Origin: Hetaerina americana
Lineage: Eukaryota; Arthropoda; Insecta; Odonata; Calopterygidae
Length of the DNA stretch: 64,000 nucleotides
Assembly: GCA_022747635.1 (NCBI GenBank)
Contig: JAKTNV010000023.1
Span: 3,020,848-3,084,847, forward strand
Direction: 5' to 3'
Every line of letters begins with the position of its first letter. The stretch's first letter is position 1. Below, piece after piece: positions 1 to 11,200 of the stretch. Position numbers and translations under genes: made by a program. The notes beneath the pieces are model-generated. The model had not been told where the DNA came from and did no database searches. It worked only from the letters and a program-made list of their open reading frames with translations.

Positions 1-1690
1 CCTTTTCCTTGTATTAGGATAGCCTAATTCGTCGATATATTTTGTAGTTGCAATAATCGTCTTTTTATAGCTTGAATATGCTGCCCTCAAGTGTTTTAAA
101 ATGGTTGCATTACTTGCAGGTCATGCATTGCACGCAATTCATCTGGCCCACAATGTTTTATATTATTATCGTAATATTTCATATCATCGTATCGTATTAT
201 TTTATACATTATCGCATTAAAATATGGGTAAAGCCATTGCAAGGAAAATACGGTGCTTGCTTATCTTAGCTATTTGAATTTTCATAATATGAATTGATTT
301 GAAAAGCAGTATTTTATTGGATTGCCTTGCTAGTAAGCACTTTATGTGGATCTTTGAACATTTACAAAACATGGAATTAGTGGAAAATGCCGTATGTTGA
401 AGGCTCCAGATTTGGGAGACTGTCTCCGCATGGAAAAGTTAGGTGGATACAAGAAGGAATCAGACGAAGAAGGATTAGATATGGTGAGAGGAGTTGTTAG
501 GGTAGATGCTAAGGGGGCAGATAGTGTGGGCAAAGGAGAAAGAGGAGTAGTATTTCGGTTGTAGGGTGTGCCGACGACGAAGACGAAATCGATAGGCATT
601 CGGAGGTTGCAGGCTGTGATGAGGGTGGGTGTCGGGCGAGGAGGCCAAGGGAAGTCGTTTTGGGTTGCTTGCGGGGACTAGAAATTCAAATGGTTCGAGA
701 GAAGAAATAATTGAGAGCAAGGAGCATTTATACTTTACGAAAGTATTTTAGAAGTATACCAATATACATTACCTAAGTTTAAACCTTTTAAGTTCGTATG
801 AACTAATTTTTTTTAAACTATGAACTGACAATAATGAAAATATTTTTACCTAATAAGGGAACGGTGAGGCTTTCCTGCCATTTTTAATTGATATTAGCTC
901 TCTGAATAATATTTTGCGGACGGGAAGTGGTAGGGAATAATGATATTCTGGAATGATCCGGAACACGCTTCATCCCTCGTGATAGAATGTTTCGAAGTGT
1001 GTTTGAGTTTGAGAAATAGTGCTTGGAGTGGGGATTTCATTTTTATTGGTCGCGGAAAGAAATATGAAGATTATCTCAAAAGAAATCCATGAATATGGCG
1101 TGTTTTGTTAGTATATAAAAATAACTGAGTGCCAATTAAAACATTACGAGTTCTCCCCAATTCATGTTGTAATCTTGCAGGCTAAGAAACCACGGATATA
1201 AAAATTTGATACCATTTTAATTGAATTGAAAAAATCCATTTTATGTTTCCAAAATATAAAATAGGAGCAATAATTTCATTTTAAAGTCACAAATATTCAT
1301 AAATATGAATAGAAAAAAATGGATAAACGCTTATTGTCCACGAGCTTAACAGAAAACAAATATGTTGCGGTCTTACCTGTTTGAGCACAGAACTTTTTCA
1401 GGCTTATGATAGTGGGTGCAGTGAGAATTTGACTATAAAATACTGTTCACCAACAAAATTTTACTTTCTCCTGAAACAGTTATAAAGATAAAATGTATGC
1501 GTAAATTAGTGGCTTAAAAATAGTATCACTAATGAGATATTATTTTTTTAAACATGCTAAAAATAGAAGTACGCGAAAATAGTAAAGATGATAATATTAT
1601 TTTGTATTTATTAGGCATACATGCATAAGTTGAATGTAAAAAAATCCCGCATAAAAAATACTTTCTGGATATTTTACGAATTATATTGAA
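1..1690. other. AT-rich non-coding stretch, no gene seen
   Basis: No convincing coding region, RNA gene or terminal repeat was seen. Positions 400-720 are purine-rich on the + strand and stay open for short runs in several frames. Their translations match nothing I recognise, so they may be a decayed LINE tail or plain composition bias. Confidence 0.5.
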
Positions 1691-1736
1691 TAACCGGGGT
1701 ACGATGAAGAGACAAAAAGTGCCACCAAGAAATTTT

Positions 1737-1872
1737 ATTCTACGCCCACGATCAAAGTTTCGACAAATCTGGTCGAATCAGATGAATTTCCGCTATATTT
1801 GCCAAACCTATATCGTGGGTGTAGAATGAAATTAAGTTAAATATTCTTCTTGATTCCACCAAGAAGAATATT
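1737..1872. repeat. Two adjacent short inverted repeats
   Basis: The first pair is 1737-1752 (ATTCTACGCCCACGAT) against 1812-1827 (ATCGTGGGTGTAGAAT), with one mismatch and a 59-bp spacer. The second is a perfect 12-bp pair, AATATTCTTCTT at 1840-1851 and AAGAAGAATATT at 1861-1872, around a 9-bp loop. The block could be a small MITE relic or a cruciform-prone site. No transposase is nearby. Confidence 0.5.
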
Positions 1873-3800
1873 TTATTCTAAGGTGTAGAAAAGTTCCATC
1901 AAGTAAAGTCTGATAGTTTGTTCGTTGAAGGATCATAGTTCAAAACGAAGGAAAAGGAGATTTTGCACCAAACTATTTTATTATTGTGCATAATTTCATC
2001 GAACTGTTTTAAGGGGATAAAATATTACATTTTTACAGCAAAAGAGGAATTAGAAATCAGAAATTTTTTCAACAAACTTATGATGAATCCATAATATTAT
2101 TTATTATCTTAGGATATAAAATTAATTGCGCCCATTGCTTTATGAAAAACCCGGCGGGGCTGGATATGTGTTGGAAAATGGCAAACGCTTAAGAAGGGTT
2201 TGGAAACCATTGATGGCGGTAGGCGTTCTGCAAGTCTCGGTGATCAGTGTCCGAAGACTTAAAGAAATGGGGGAGAGAAATCCAAGCAACAGGTGGCCGG
2301 CAGCCCAGGCGGGTGCGTCCTCGCCATCGGGGTGATTTGTGCCCAAAAGTTCAAAGTGACATCACCGTTAAGCCAACTTGACCAATGAAACTTGAATGAA
2401 TGGGATTAGCTGAGGTTTCCAGCTAATACTAAGAATTTTTATGAAGAAATTCTGTTCTGCGATGAACAAGCACCATAATCTGGGTAAAATGTGACCCGAG
2501 TGGTGTATAATTCACCGTAGTAACGAGTATGGCATTCCATTCTTCATGAATTTCAAGGAAGACCATCATGAATAATTAACAAGCAACGACAGGCAGTAGC
2601 GTAAAGAGAGTGAAATATAAATAATGGGAGTAAATAAGATGGTAAAATATGGGTAAACATATGGGGAAGAAGAAGGTAGTTCTGTTGGTAGTTTGATTGC
2701 TGGGTACCGATGGTCGGATAACGAGGGGAGGTCACGGGCACAGAGATTGGGAATACCAAATTTTAGAAATGAATAAGATTAAAGAGGCATGAACATTTGT
2801 GATTACCCTTTGGCATATTAAATTGAAAGTCGGATTATAATGGTTGGCTAGAAAGTGGTAGCAAGAGAGAAAGAAAGGAAATACGTAGCTGTCTTCTGCA
2901 GATAAAATACACCAAAAGTTAAGGAGATTAGTCATGAAAAGAGTATGATAGTACTGGGAAATTTATTCGAGGAACTTTGATAATTAAGATCTGCTGGTAA
3001 GATTTCAGGAAGTAGAAAAAATGCCAAATCGATAGCGTCCTTGTCTGACACAAAAATGAGAACCAAGTGCAATATACTGCTAATAACGAGGTGCAAATTT
3101 GAGCAGTGAGAATCTTCTATTGGCGAAAAAAATAGAGCGGAAGATTCCAGGTAGCATAGATTAACAACTGGACAAATAAAACGAGCAGAGCAGAGATGGT
3201 ACAGAGAAGTTGTATGTTGTGAAGAAGACAGTATCGGAAGTATGAGAATACCTCTCATATAAAAATAGCAATTGACGAGTAAAATAGGAACACCAGGCGA
3301 ACGGATTACCCGCAGCGAGAATGAGGGATTGACGAGAGAAGAAAAATACAACATTCGAGAAATGTAGAATAGATAGGCTTCCTCAAGACGTTGCAGGACC
3401 AGATCGATCGGGAAACAGAAATAACTTCTTAACTTGACCTGAAAGTTGCTCCAAATAAATAAAGAAAAGTATGAAGGGGTAAACCAAAGTAACGAACAGT
3501 ATCGAAGAGAAACTTTGGAGAAATAAGGAGAAAGATATATATGTGATGGAAATGGGAATATAATGATAGAATACGAAGTTAGATGGGAAGGGAATTTGGA
3601 AGACTCTCTTAAGGGCCTATAAAGCGATAGGAAAGCCGATGAGGTGAGCGAAGGCGACCGTGGCCAGAAATATAGAGAATTGATTACAGAAAAACAGAGA
3701 CTTGAAGGAGAAGAAAATGTCTGGAGAAGAGGTAAAATGAAGTAAAGAGTTTAAACGGAGATTGAGGTAAGAAAATTATGATTGCATCAATCAGACAAGT
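1873..3800. other. Non-coding stretch with one weak coding-like patch
   Basis: Nothing firm is seen. At 2126-2335 a 69-codon + strand frame sits in locally GC-richer sequence. Its VSVISVRRLKEMG segment faintly resembles the helix-turn-helix of eukaryotic DDE transposases. Open frames on the minus strand at 2932-3354 show no motif. The purine-rich 3400-3800 region may belong to the RT fossil just downstream. Confidence 0.3.
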
Positions 3801-3819
3801 TTTACGGATAGATTGCCGG

Positions 3820-4170
3820 AAAAATTTGATAACTAATTAATTGCTGTAATACCAAAGAAAACGGTCCAGCGAGCGGTTAAGGAGCGCAGAGCCGTGAGCG
3901 TGTCACCACATGTGTCCGAAATGCAAAAAGAAAAAGGGTAAACAGGGAAATGAGGGAAATTATGCTCTAAATAGGGTCACTGGTAAACAACGAAACCAAT
4001 TGCACTGCATGCTTGGCGTTTGTGGAAAAGGCCTTCGACTACTTGAAGTAGAATAGGTTATAAAAAGTCAGGGTAACTTGGAATGCATTATTACGACAGA
4101 AGAATAATCTGCCAGAATCAAGGATTCAAACTGCCACAGTAGACGAAAGAAAAATAAATGTTAAAATTTA
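3820..4170 (+). pseudogene. Fossil of a non-LTR reverse transcriptase
   Basis: One + strand frame near 4005-4055 reads CLAFVEKAFDYLK followed by a stop. This matches the first catalytic-Asp block of RTE-type RTs, written CFVDFEKAFDRVNW in the better copy at 32.9 kb. The catalytic Asp of VDFEKAFD has become Val-Glu. Surrounding frames are broken by stops and frameshifts and no second RT block survives. This is an old, dead copy; its clade is inferred from neighbours only. Confidence 0.45.
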
Positions 4171-4179
4171 CATTTGCAT

Positions 4180-5325
4180 TCGGCAGTTTTCTACATTCTC
4201 AACAGAAATGCTAATAATTTACTTAAAAGTTGCAGTGAAATGGGCACAAGTAACGGGAATAAAATATGAAATTCAAAACATTTAACAAAAATTTCATATA
4301 TATATTTGGTATAAAATATATATTACGATTACAGGTTTCTGCACGCTTTTTGGTGACAGTGGGAGCTGCGCACTCACTTTTTAAGAGAATCCCATAAAAG
4401 CAGCGACGTTAAAAAGTGGTGTTTTCACAAATTTCGGCATGAAACTTTTTTTTAAGCACATGATTTCGGTTGTTCATCTTAAGAAAATTTTATTCATATT
4501 GTTTACTAAAAGAAAGTATACATCCTATGTTTAAATTATCGCGGTAGTTTTCTTACTTGACACCGAATAACGATTTTCTTTTTATTTCGTCCGGTTGTTA
4601 AGGCTTCGTTGATGGTGGTTCATTCGTGACATTTGAAATCCTTTTCAAATTTATGAATACCTGTTTTTTCCGGGCTTAGATAAATGTAAAGTTTACACTA
4701 CCTCATACTCATAAAGTTTACACTACCTCTACTCAGTTCATACCTTATGACGACGAGTAGGTGTCGAAACGCGTAGTATAAAATGAAATAAGTAAAAGGT
4801 GAAGTATGTAGTTTTTATTTAATTGAATGCTATTCCACCACGTCTCGTCTATCATAGTTGTATTTGTTTCTTTATATCCCTTCCCAGCAATTGGGCTTCT
4901 CTGTATTATTATCGGTGTAATGGAATTCATAAAAGGCTATTTTATCCAATGAAAAAATATTAAACATTACTGAAGGTTCAAAACTATTTAAATCTAATTG
5001 GTTCAGAATTCTCTTCGAATCCATCGACAAAGGTGTCTATTATGTTTGTTGCTTTTGTCTCTGCTGCTTTACAAGTTACTATACCTAAAATTGATGAATT
5101 GATTTTTCTTGTCTACGTAGTTTGGTCATTTGACACCGCATTAACACCCGAAACTTTCCTTGCGATTGCAGCGTGATTTAGATGAATAACCTGGACTAAA
5201 AAATCATTTCAAATATTTTATTATTTATGTTACTCATCAATAAGAGAAGTTATTATATCTGAATGAATAGACTGACCCTTATTATAGCTGAATGAATAGA
5301 CTGACTGCGGCAAACATTTACGATA
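4180..5325. other. AT-rich non-coding stretch with short direct repeats
   Basis: No gene is seen. Small direct repeats occur: AGTTTACACTACCTC near 4690 and again near 4714, and GAATGAATAGACTGAC near 5262 and again near 5291. They look like local slippage duplications. Confidence 0.45.
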
Positions 5326-5332
5326 TATATAC

Positions 5333-5400
<68 letters not shown>
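5326..5400. repeat. (TA)n microsatellite abutting the RTE 5' end
   Basis: An almost uninterrupted TA run, preceded by a short ATATATACG lead-in. The RTE element begins immediately after it, suggesting either insertion into a TA tract or expansion at the junction. Confidence 0.9.
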
Positions 5401-5404
<4 letters not shown>

Positions 5405-5874
5405 CCCCGGACTACAACCTTGACGTGGTGGAAGGGCTTGTGCGTTCCGATGACCCCTAGAGCTGTGCTGGCGGGAGTAATAATTATTGCTCCTGGTAGG
5501 GTCACCCATGCCAGATAGATCGAAGGTTAGGAGCCAGACCAAAGGTAGTCCACGCAGCGTCTGTTCCTCAGTGAGGTGGCTGCAATTGCGTCTGACCCCA
5601 GTGGGGCGGCCAGTAAGTGATGGTGTCACGTTAAAAACACTATTGAGGAAGGCAACGGGAAACCACCTAAATAATCATTCCCAAGATTTGAATGATGGAC
5701 AACACAGAGATTTTGAGTCCTGGCAACTACGGGGCTCGGCCCAATCGGCCGTGTGTCGTGCCCGGCAGTGGGGAGGCAAGGCTTCCGCGGTCGTCATCCC
5801 ACGAAACCCTTGCAAGGGAAAACAAGCAGCAGCAGGACAGAAGACGCAGGAGAAGAAGACCACATAAGTTAAAA

Positions 5875-7007
5875 TAGGAACGTGGAATGTTAGGACAATG
5901 ATGAGGACAGGGAAATTGGAGAATGTTTAGCGAGAGATGGGAAGGGGATATATAGATATTTTAGGTCTATGCGAGGTGAGATGGAAAGATAGCGGGGATT
6001 ACTGGAGTGATAATTACAGAATAATATACAGCGGCGGGGACGAGAGCCAACAAGGGGTTGCCATGGTATTAAATGATGAGGTAGGAAGAGGCGTAGTCAT
6101 CATAGAGCAGGTAACAGATAGATTATTACTAGTAGAGATAAAAGCAGAACCGACGAGCTTGGTTATTATTCAGGTAATACCCCGCCGACCCCGGTGGCGG
6201 CGGGGTAACGTCCTCATCTGCTATTCCAAGGGTCGCGGGTTCGATTCCCGCCTGGGTGAGTTTCCCTCCATCTAGGGCTTGGGTGTTTGTAAATGTGACC
6301 ATTGTTATCGTTGTTAACAGTTCGATGTAAAGGCCAAAATGCGCTGTTTTCGGACTAATTCTGAATAAATAAATAAAATAAATAAATAAATAGGTATACA
6401 TGCCGCCAAGCAACCATAAGGAAGATGAGGTGGATAGGATATACGATCAGTTAGAGGACATAATCGCGAGTGTTCCTGCAGGGTAACATTTGATAGTGAT
6501 GGGGGATTGGAATGCGATGGTAGGCGAAGGAAGAGATGGTGACGAGGTCGGGGACTACGGTTTAGGCACAAGGAATGACCGCGGGGAGAAATCAGTTCAG
6601 TTCTGCAGGAGACAGGGGCTAGTCATCACCAACACTTGGTTTAGACACCACAAAAGACGCAGGTATACATGGAAAATGCCAGGTGACTCAGAACGGTATC
6701 AGCTAGATTATATCCTGGTTAGACACAGGTTTAGGAACAGTGTGATAAATTCGCACAGCTTCCCAGGAGCGGATGCTGACTCTGACCACAATTTAGTTGT
6801 TATGAAATGTAGCGTCCGTTTCAAAAAGATAAGGCAGGGGCGGCGAGTTAGAAAGTGGAATATAGAAGCATTAAAGGGTTTGAATAGGAAGGAGTACCAA
6901 CAGGCGGTAGAGGAAAACATGGAGGATGATAAAGTGTTAAGTACTATCGAAGAAAAATGGGAAATGATCAAGAAAGGGTTATTTAAATCCGCAAAAGACA
7001 CTATTTG
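5875..7007 (+). pseudogene. RTE endonuclease domain, interrupted by a SINE
   Basis: This codes for the EEP/APE-like endonuclease that nicks target DNA to prime reverse transcription. Visible motifs in order are IGTWNVRTM (about 5873), LCEVRW (about 5968), the tyrosine block QV/YMPPSN split by the SINE at 6177-6391, GDWNAMVGEG (about 6503) and DSDHNLVV (about 6778). Catalytic Asn, Glu, Asp and His positions all remain readable. In-frame stops occur near 5928 (after GKLENV), near 6484 (after ASVPAG) and at 7007. Once the SINE is skipped, the reading continues in the next segment at the expected residue. Confidence 0.8.
6177..6391 (+). mobile_element. tRNA-derived SINE inserted in the RTE endonuclease
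   Basis: A tRNA-like head carries a box-A-like stretch at 6194-6210 (GTGGCGGCGGGGTAACG) and a canonical B box at 6237-6250 (GGGTTCGATTCCCG). An unrelated body follows, ending in an AATAAAT repeat tail. It is flanked by AGGTA at 6172-6176 and 6392-6396, a likely target-site duplication. Removing it and one repeat restores the endonuclease reading from IIQV to YMPPSN. It would be transcribed by RNA polymerase III and mobilised by a LINE; which LINE is unknown. Confidence 0.8.
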
Positions 7008-8257
7008 AATCATTAATGCGAAAAGGACTAGGAAACCATGGATCACGGATGATATGATTACAAAGATGGATGAGCGGCGAAAATGGAAGAATGTAAATAC
7101 ATAATTAGGCAAAATGAAGTACAAAGAATTAAACAATAAATTGAGGCGGGCAACAAATAAAGCAAAAGAAGCATGGTGGAAGACGCAGTGCGAGGATATG
7201 GAAAGTCTGCAGAGGAAGGGTGAAATTAGTGCGCTGCATAGCAAAGTTAAATCTTTATCGGGAAGTAAGAAAGGGAGATCCATGCTAACAGTTAGAGATA
7301 AGGTGGGTAAGGTAATACATGACACACGAAAGATCCAAGATAGATGGAAGGAGTATATAGAAGAACTGTATAGTAAAGAACTTAGACCAACAAAGTTACA
7401 CATAGAAAAGGAACATGATGTAGAGGGAGATAGCTTAGGTCCAGGCATACTAGACGATAAGATAGAAAGGACATTAAGGGAGATGAAGCTAAATAAGTCC
7501 GTGGGGGTGGATAACATTCCCGCGGAACTGCTGAAATGTTTAGGCAAATGTGGGAGGAAGAGGCTATATGGGCTGATCCGTAGTATTTATGAGGAAGGAA
7601 TCTGGCCGGAAGAATTTGTGAGATCAGTTTTAGTTCCTATTCCAAAAAAAGTAAAGGCTACCTCATGTGAGGGCTATAGGACAATAAGTTTGATATTCCA
7701 CGCAGCTAAAGTTGTTCTCAGGATCATAAACAAAAGGATAGAGAGTAGAGCAAACGGTTACATAGGGGATGATCAGTTTGGGTTTAGGAAGGGGAGAGGT
7801 ACGCGTGATGCAAAGTGATATGATAGGCAAAGAGGCTTTCACAAGGAGGAGGGATTTGATGACAGGGACGTTGAGTAAGGATGTTAAGAAGAGACTCGTA
7901 AAAACTTTGATATGGGGCGTAGCTATGCAAGGCGCGGAAACGTGGTCATCGGAGCAGGAGGATAGACGTACTTTTGAGATGTGAGTGCGGAGAAGAATGG
8001 AGAACGTGAAATGGACAGAGAAGAAAACAAACGAGGAAGTACTTGGTATGGTGGGCGAAGAGAGGGGTTTGTTGGGAGAAATCCTATGGAGGCAGGAAAA
8101 GTGGGTGAAGGGTGCATTGACCGGCAGTGGGATGTTGAAGACTGTTATTGAGGGGAGAATGTTAGGGAAACGAGGAAAGGGAAGGAACAGTATAGGGATG
8201 TTGGACGGGATGAAGGGAGGAAGAAAGTACTCAGAGATGAAGAGCGGTCTGATGTAG
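7008..8257 (+). pseudogene. RTE reverse transcriptase and C-terminal domain with central deletion
   Basis: After a stop at 7007 the reading continues through WITDDMITKMDERRKW and the RT N-terminal region at 7114-7818 (PAELLK, VPIPKKVKA, DDQFGFRKGRGTRDA). At 7811 it jumps to GKEAFTRRRDL. The whole palm, including the DFEKAFD and F(A)DD blocks present in the copy at 32.8-33.6 kb, is missing. The C-terminal part has FEM followed by TGA where copy 3 has Trp, then VGEERGLLGEILWRQEKW and a basic tail. It is non-functional. Confidence 0.8.
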
Positions 8258-8357
8258 AGTAGGATACTGGATTTTTAGTTTTTTTAGGAATCACAAAATA
8301 TTTATTTAGTGACTGTGTCCGTCCAAAAACCTACCTTAACCGGTAGATTACCTAATA

Positions 8358-8365
8358 ATAATAAT

Positions 8366-8400
<35 letters not shown>
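8358..8400. repeat. (TAA)n/(TA)n tail of RTE copy A
   Basis: CCTAATAATAATAATAAT grades into a (TA)n run. It marks the LINE 3' end: the same ATTACCTAATAATAA ending is seen at about 9220, and ATTAGGTAAT on the other strand at about 39440. Confidence 0.85.
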
Positions 8401-8403
<3 letters not shown>

Positions 8404-8826
8404 TATATCTTCATTCTGGGTCATAATTAATGGGTGGTAATTTAAACCTCTCGTATGGGGTTGTGCCCAAGACTAATCTGTTGGCTGATTTGGCTATTAA
8501 GTGATGATTTGTTATGCTTTGTGAGAAATGAAAATTTAAAGTCTTCGATCATTAGTTTTGTCGAGAAAACTAAGGCGGAGCAAAACCTAATATTCCGTTT
8601 TTTTCTGCACACATGGGCAATATTTAATGCGATTTGCTTTTAAAAATCGAAAAAATATATTTCAGGTACGCAAATCATTTAAATTTTTCCTCTTTCAAAT
8701 AAGTTCAACATTCGTTTTTTGAGGGGATCCAGCTCAAAATCCCTCAACAGTCTAGGCACGATGTTGCCGGCGCCACGAACTCCTTCGACAAATCTCGCCG
8801 CCCTTCCCGATGCTTCTTATTCTAGG
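8401..8826. repeat. Duplicated 3' flank, near-identical to 34064-34489
   Basis: Sequence beyond the LINE 3' end is repeated at 34064-34489 almost base for base. I count two differences in the first 150 bases. Both copies stop matching at the same point, after TTCTAGGC. It contains short AT-rich open frames but no recognisable gene. Sharing of non-LINE sequence implies segmental duplication or 3' transduction. Confidence 0.85.
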
Positions 8827-9222
8827 CTCGTAGACTGGAGGCTTTTGAGATGTGAGTGCGGAGAAGAATGGAGAAGGTGAAATGGACAGAGAAGAAAACA
8901 AACGAGGAAGTACTTGGTAGGGTGGGCGAAGAGAGGGGTTTGTTGGGAGAAATCCTATGGAGGCAGGAAAAGTGGATGAAGGGGGTATTGACCGGCAGCG
9001 GGATGTTGAAGACTGTAATTGAGGGGAGAATGTTAGGCAAGCGAGGAAAAGGAAGGAACAGGATAGGGATGTTGGAAGGGATGAAGGGAGGAAGAAAGTA
9101 CTCAGATCTGAAGAGGGACCTGATGTAGAGCAGGGTGTGGTGTTTTTCCAGGGGTCACATATTATTTTATTAGTAATTATGTCCATCCAAAAACCTACCT
9201 TAACTGGTAGATTACCTAATAA
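8827..9222 (+). mobile_element. 5'-truncated RTE 3' fragment
   Basis: It starts inside the C-terminal codons (matching GRLEAFEM) and runs through VGEERGLLGEILWRQEKW to the RTE 3' UTR and AATAAT end. It differs from copies A and 2 at many bases, so it is a separate insertion, yet it has the same TGA in place of the Trp codon after FEM. It abuts the duplicated flank exactly at its boundary. Confidence 0.8.
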
Positions 9223-9228
9223 TAATAA

Positions 9229-9290
<62 letters not shown>
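9223..9290. repeat. (TA)n microsatellite after the RTE fragment
   Basis: AATAATAATATATG leads into a TA run of about 58 bp, the usual tail context of this RTE family in the window. Confidence 0.85.
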
Positions 9291-9293
<3 letters not shown>

Positions 9294-9621
9294 GTAAAAA
9301 ATGTATGTATGTATATATAAATTTATATATGTTTCAATGATCATTATTATTAATATTTCAATCCTAGGACTGATTTTATTGCAGCTGCTACCTTCTCCTC
9401 TATTTAAATGCAAGGCAGCATATTCTAGGGAGAATACTGTGGTCCATTGCCTTCCACACCGCAGCATTGGTACCGTGCACTTCACTCTCCACCCAGATGA
9501 TGCCGGGGCGACCCACACGGTTATAACAATTTTGAAAGTCTCCCGGACGTGAATAATAATGTATAAAATTAGCAGTAGTGGACACAGACAAAAACACAGA
9601 AACACACAAAAAAGAGACACT

Positions 9622-9670
9622 AATTTTCGAAGTTTCGGTGGTCGCAGCCACCTTCCTCAAGGAAGAGAGG
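9622..9670 (-). ncRNA. Hammerhead-ribozyme-like terminal motif of PLE-2 (5' copy)
   Basis: On the minus strand it reads TTGAGGA, one extra A, GGTGG, loop CTGCGA, CCACC, then GAAA. This resembles the hammerhead order CUGANGA, stem II, GAAA, but the first core C is a U. I could not fold a clear stem III, so self-cleavage is doubtful. Penelope-like elements are known to carry hammerhead motifs in their terminal repeats. Confidence 0.35.
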
Positions 9671-9891
9671 GTTTGTAGAGCACTATCTCCAACCGATAGT
9701 CCATTGCCTACCGTCACACACCATAGATTCTTACCATTTCCTGGAGAGGCTAAAATCAACCTCCCTCCCTCCAGATACCGAGATTCCTGTGGCCACTATA
9801 GGTGCAACATCCCTATACTAATCGATTCTCCACTCAGAAGGTCTCTCCGCTCTCAAACACTACCTCTCCCAACGCCCTGAGCCACATACTA

Positions 9892-11198
9892 CCTTGATCA
9901 AAAATTTCCCGGAATTTATTCAGAAAATTAAAAATACAAGTTTATTCATCTAAATCTATATTGTCCCCTTCAAAGTAATCCCCATCGACTGCAACACACT
10001 TATGCCAGCGCTTGATCCAATCCTCGAAACATTTTTTATATTCGGTTTTCGGTATGTCCATCAGTGCTTCCTGCGATTTTTCCATTACTTCCTCTCGGCT
10101 GCTAAAACGCGTTCCCCGTAATGGTTTTTTAACTCGATTGAACAGAAAGAAGTCACAGGGAGCCAAATCAGGTGAATTCGGTGGCTGTTGGATGGTATTT
10201 GTTGCATTTTTCGTCAAAAAATTACGAATAATGATAGCACTGTGCGACGGTGGTGCAAAACCCACGAGTTTTCTGCCCACATTTCTGGTCTCTTTCGGCG
10301 AATTGCTTCACGCAAACGTCTCATAACGCCCAAATAATACTCTTTGTTTACTGTCTGGCCTTCTGGCAAAAATTCTTGATGCACTACACCGTTGTAATCC
10401 ATGAAAACCGTCAGCATTGCCTTCTTTTTTGACTGAAAACGACGTGGTTTTTTTGGTCTCGGCTCATTTGGTGAACGCCATTCACTTGCCTGATGTCTGG
10501 ATTGCGTGTCGTACTCATAAACCCACGTCTCGTCTCCAGTAATGATCCTTTTGATGAATGTGGGATCGGATTCAGCCTCGCAAATCATGTCTTTTGCGAC
10601 GTCAACACGGTCTCTTTTTTGCATGAAATTGAGGTCTAACTTTGCTGCTACACGACGGAAACCCAAATCATTAACCACAATGTCTTGGGCGGATCCATAG
10701 GCAATGTTCAAGTCCTCCGCTATTTCTCTGATGGTTAATTTGCGGTTATTGACCAACATTTCTTTTACTTTATCAATTTTTTCACCGACTTTCGATGTCG
10801 ATGGTCTGCCACTGCGTTCATCATCTTCGATTGACTCACGACCACTTCTGAACCGCTCGTGCCACTGGTAAACGACCGTTTTTTTTAGAGAATCGTTGCC
10901 GAAACACTTTTCCAACATTTCCAACGTCCGTGCGCCACTAAATCCGTTTTTTACGCAAAATTTAATACAAGTTCGTTGTTGCAAATTTAAATCCATTTCT
11001 GCAATTGTAAAAAATCGCCAACACACACGGAGATAGATGTACTCTTGGCTACGTAACTTTTGCAAATGTCAAGTTATGACACTAAGATTTAAAGGGAATA
11101 TCAACAACAGATGTACCAATTTAACAAAAAAAACAGAACTCAAATCGGAACGATGGGAGCGCCACACGGTGGTTATTCCGGGAACATTTTGATCAAGG
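9892..11198 (-). mobile_element. mariner DNA transposon (DD34D), about 1.3 kb
   Basis: Terminal inverted repeats begin CCTTGATCAAAA at 9892 and end TTTTGATCAAGG at 11198, continuing imperfectly into CCGGAA/TTCCGG. TA dinucleotides flank both ends (9890-9891, 11199-11200), the expected mariner target duplication. Length is right for an autonomous mariner. The transposase is on the minus strand and has one disabling deletion. The element sits inside PLE-2, so it is younger than that insertion. Confidence 0.9.
9942..11065 (-). pseudogene. mariner transposase, frameshifted at the second catalytic Asp
   Basis: The N-terminal part (to about 10240) starts near MDLNLQQRTCIKFCVKNG, with the paired-like DNA-binding region (ERSGRPSTS, RKLTIREIAEDLNIAYGSAQ) and the first catalytic block TGDETWVYEYD. 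The C-terminal part has SPDLAPCDFFLF with the third Asp, then a typical C-terminus ending near 9942. Counting residues gives D34D spacing. Between them CACCAC is followed directly by CGTCGCAC: about 8 bp of the HHDNAPSH codons are gone, deleting the catalytic Asp and shifting frame. Otherwise the sequence is well preserved, so inactivation may be recent. Confidence 0.88.
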
Positions 11199-11200
11199 TA

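Larger units (their letters stand above)
5401..8368 (+). mobile_element. RTE-type non-LTR retrotransposon, near full length, dead (copy A)
   Basis: The order is 5' UTR (5401-5870), apurinic-type endonuclease (5875-7007), RT (7114-7818) and C-terminal domain (7826-8257), then a 3' UTR ending in CCTAATAATAAT repeats. The YGAETWS..FEMW.WRRM signature, best seen in copy 3, is typical of the RTE clade, as is a microsatellite 3' tail. Damage includes several stop codons, a SINE inside the endonuclease, and a deletion of the central RT. Compared with 32735-34015, 634 bp are missing and replaced by 14 bp. The element cannot make active protein. Confidence 0.85.

Noticed and set aside
2932..3354. A 140-codon minus-strand gene
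   Set aside because: No motif, compositionally like its surroundings, and no supporting neighbour; probably a chance frame opposite purine-rich sequence.
7769..7984. A separate small gene between the RT pieces, and the minus-strand frame 6708-7547
   Set aside because: The first spans the deletion junction of the RTE element. The second is the antisense of RTE coding sequence, repeated antisense to copy 3 at 41221-41943.
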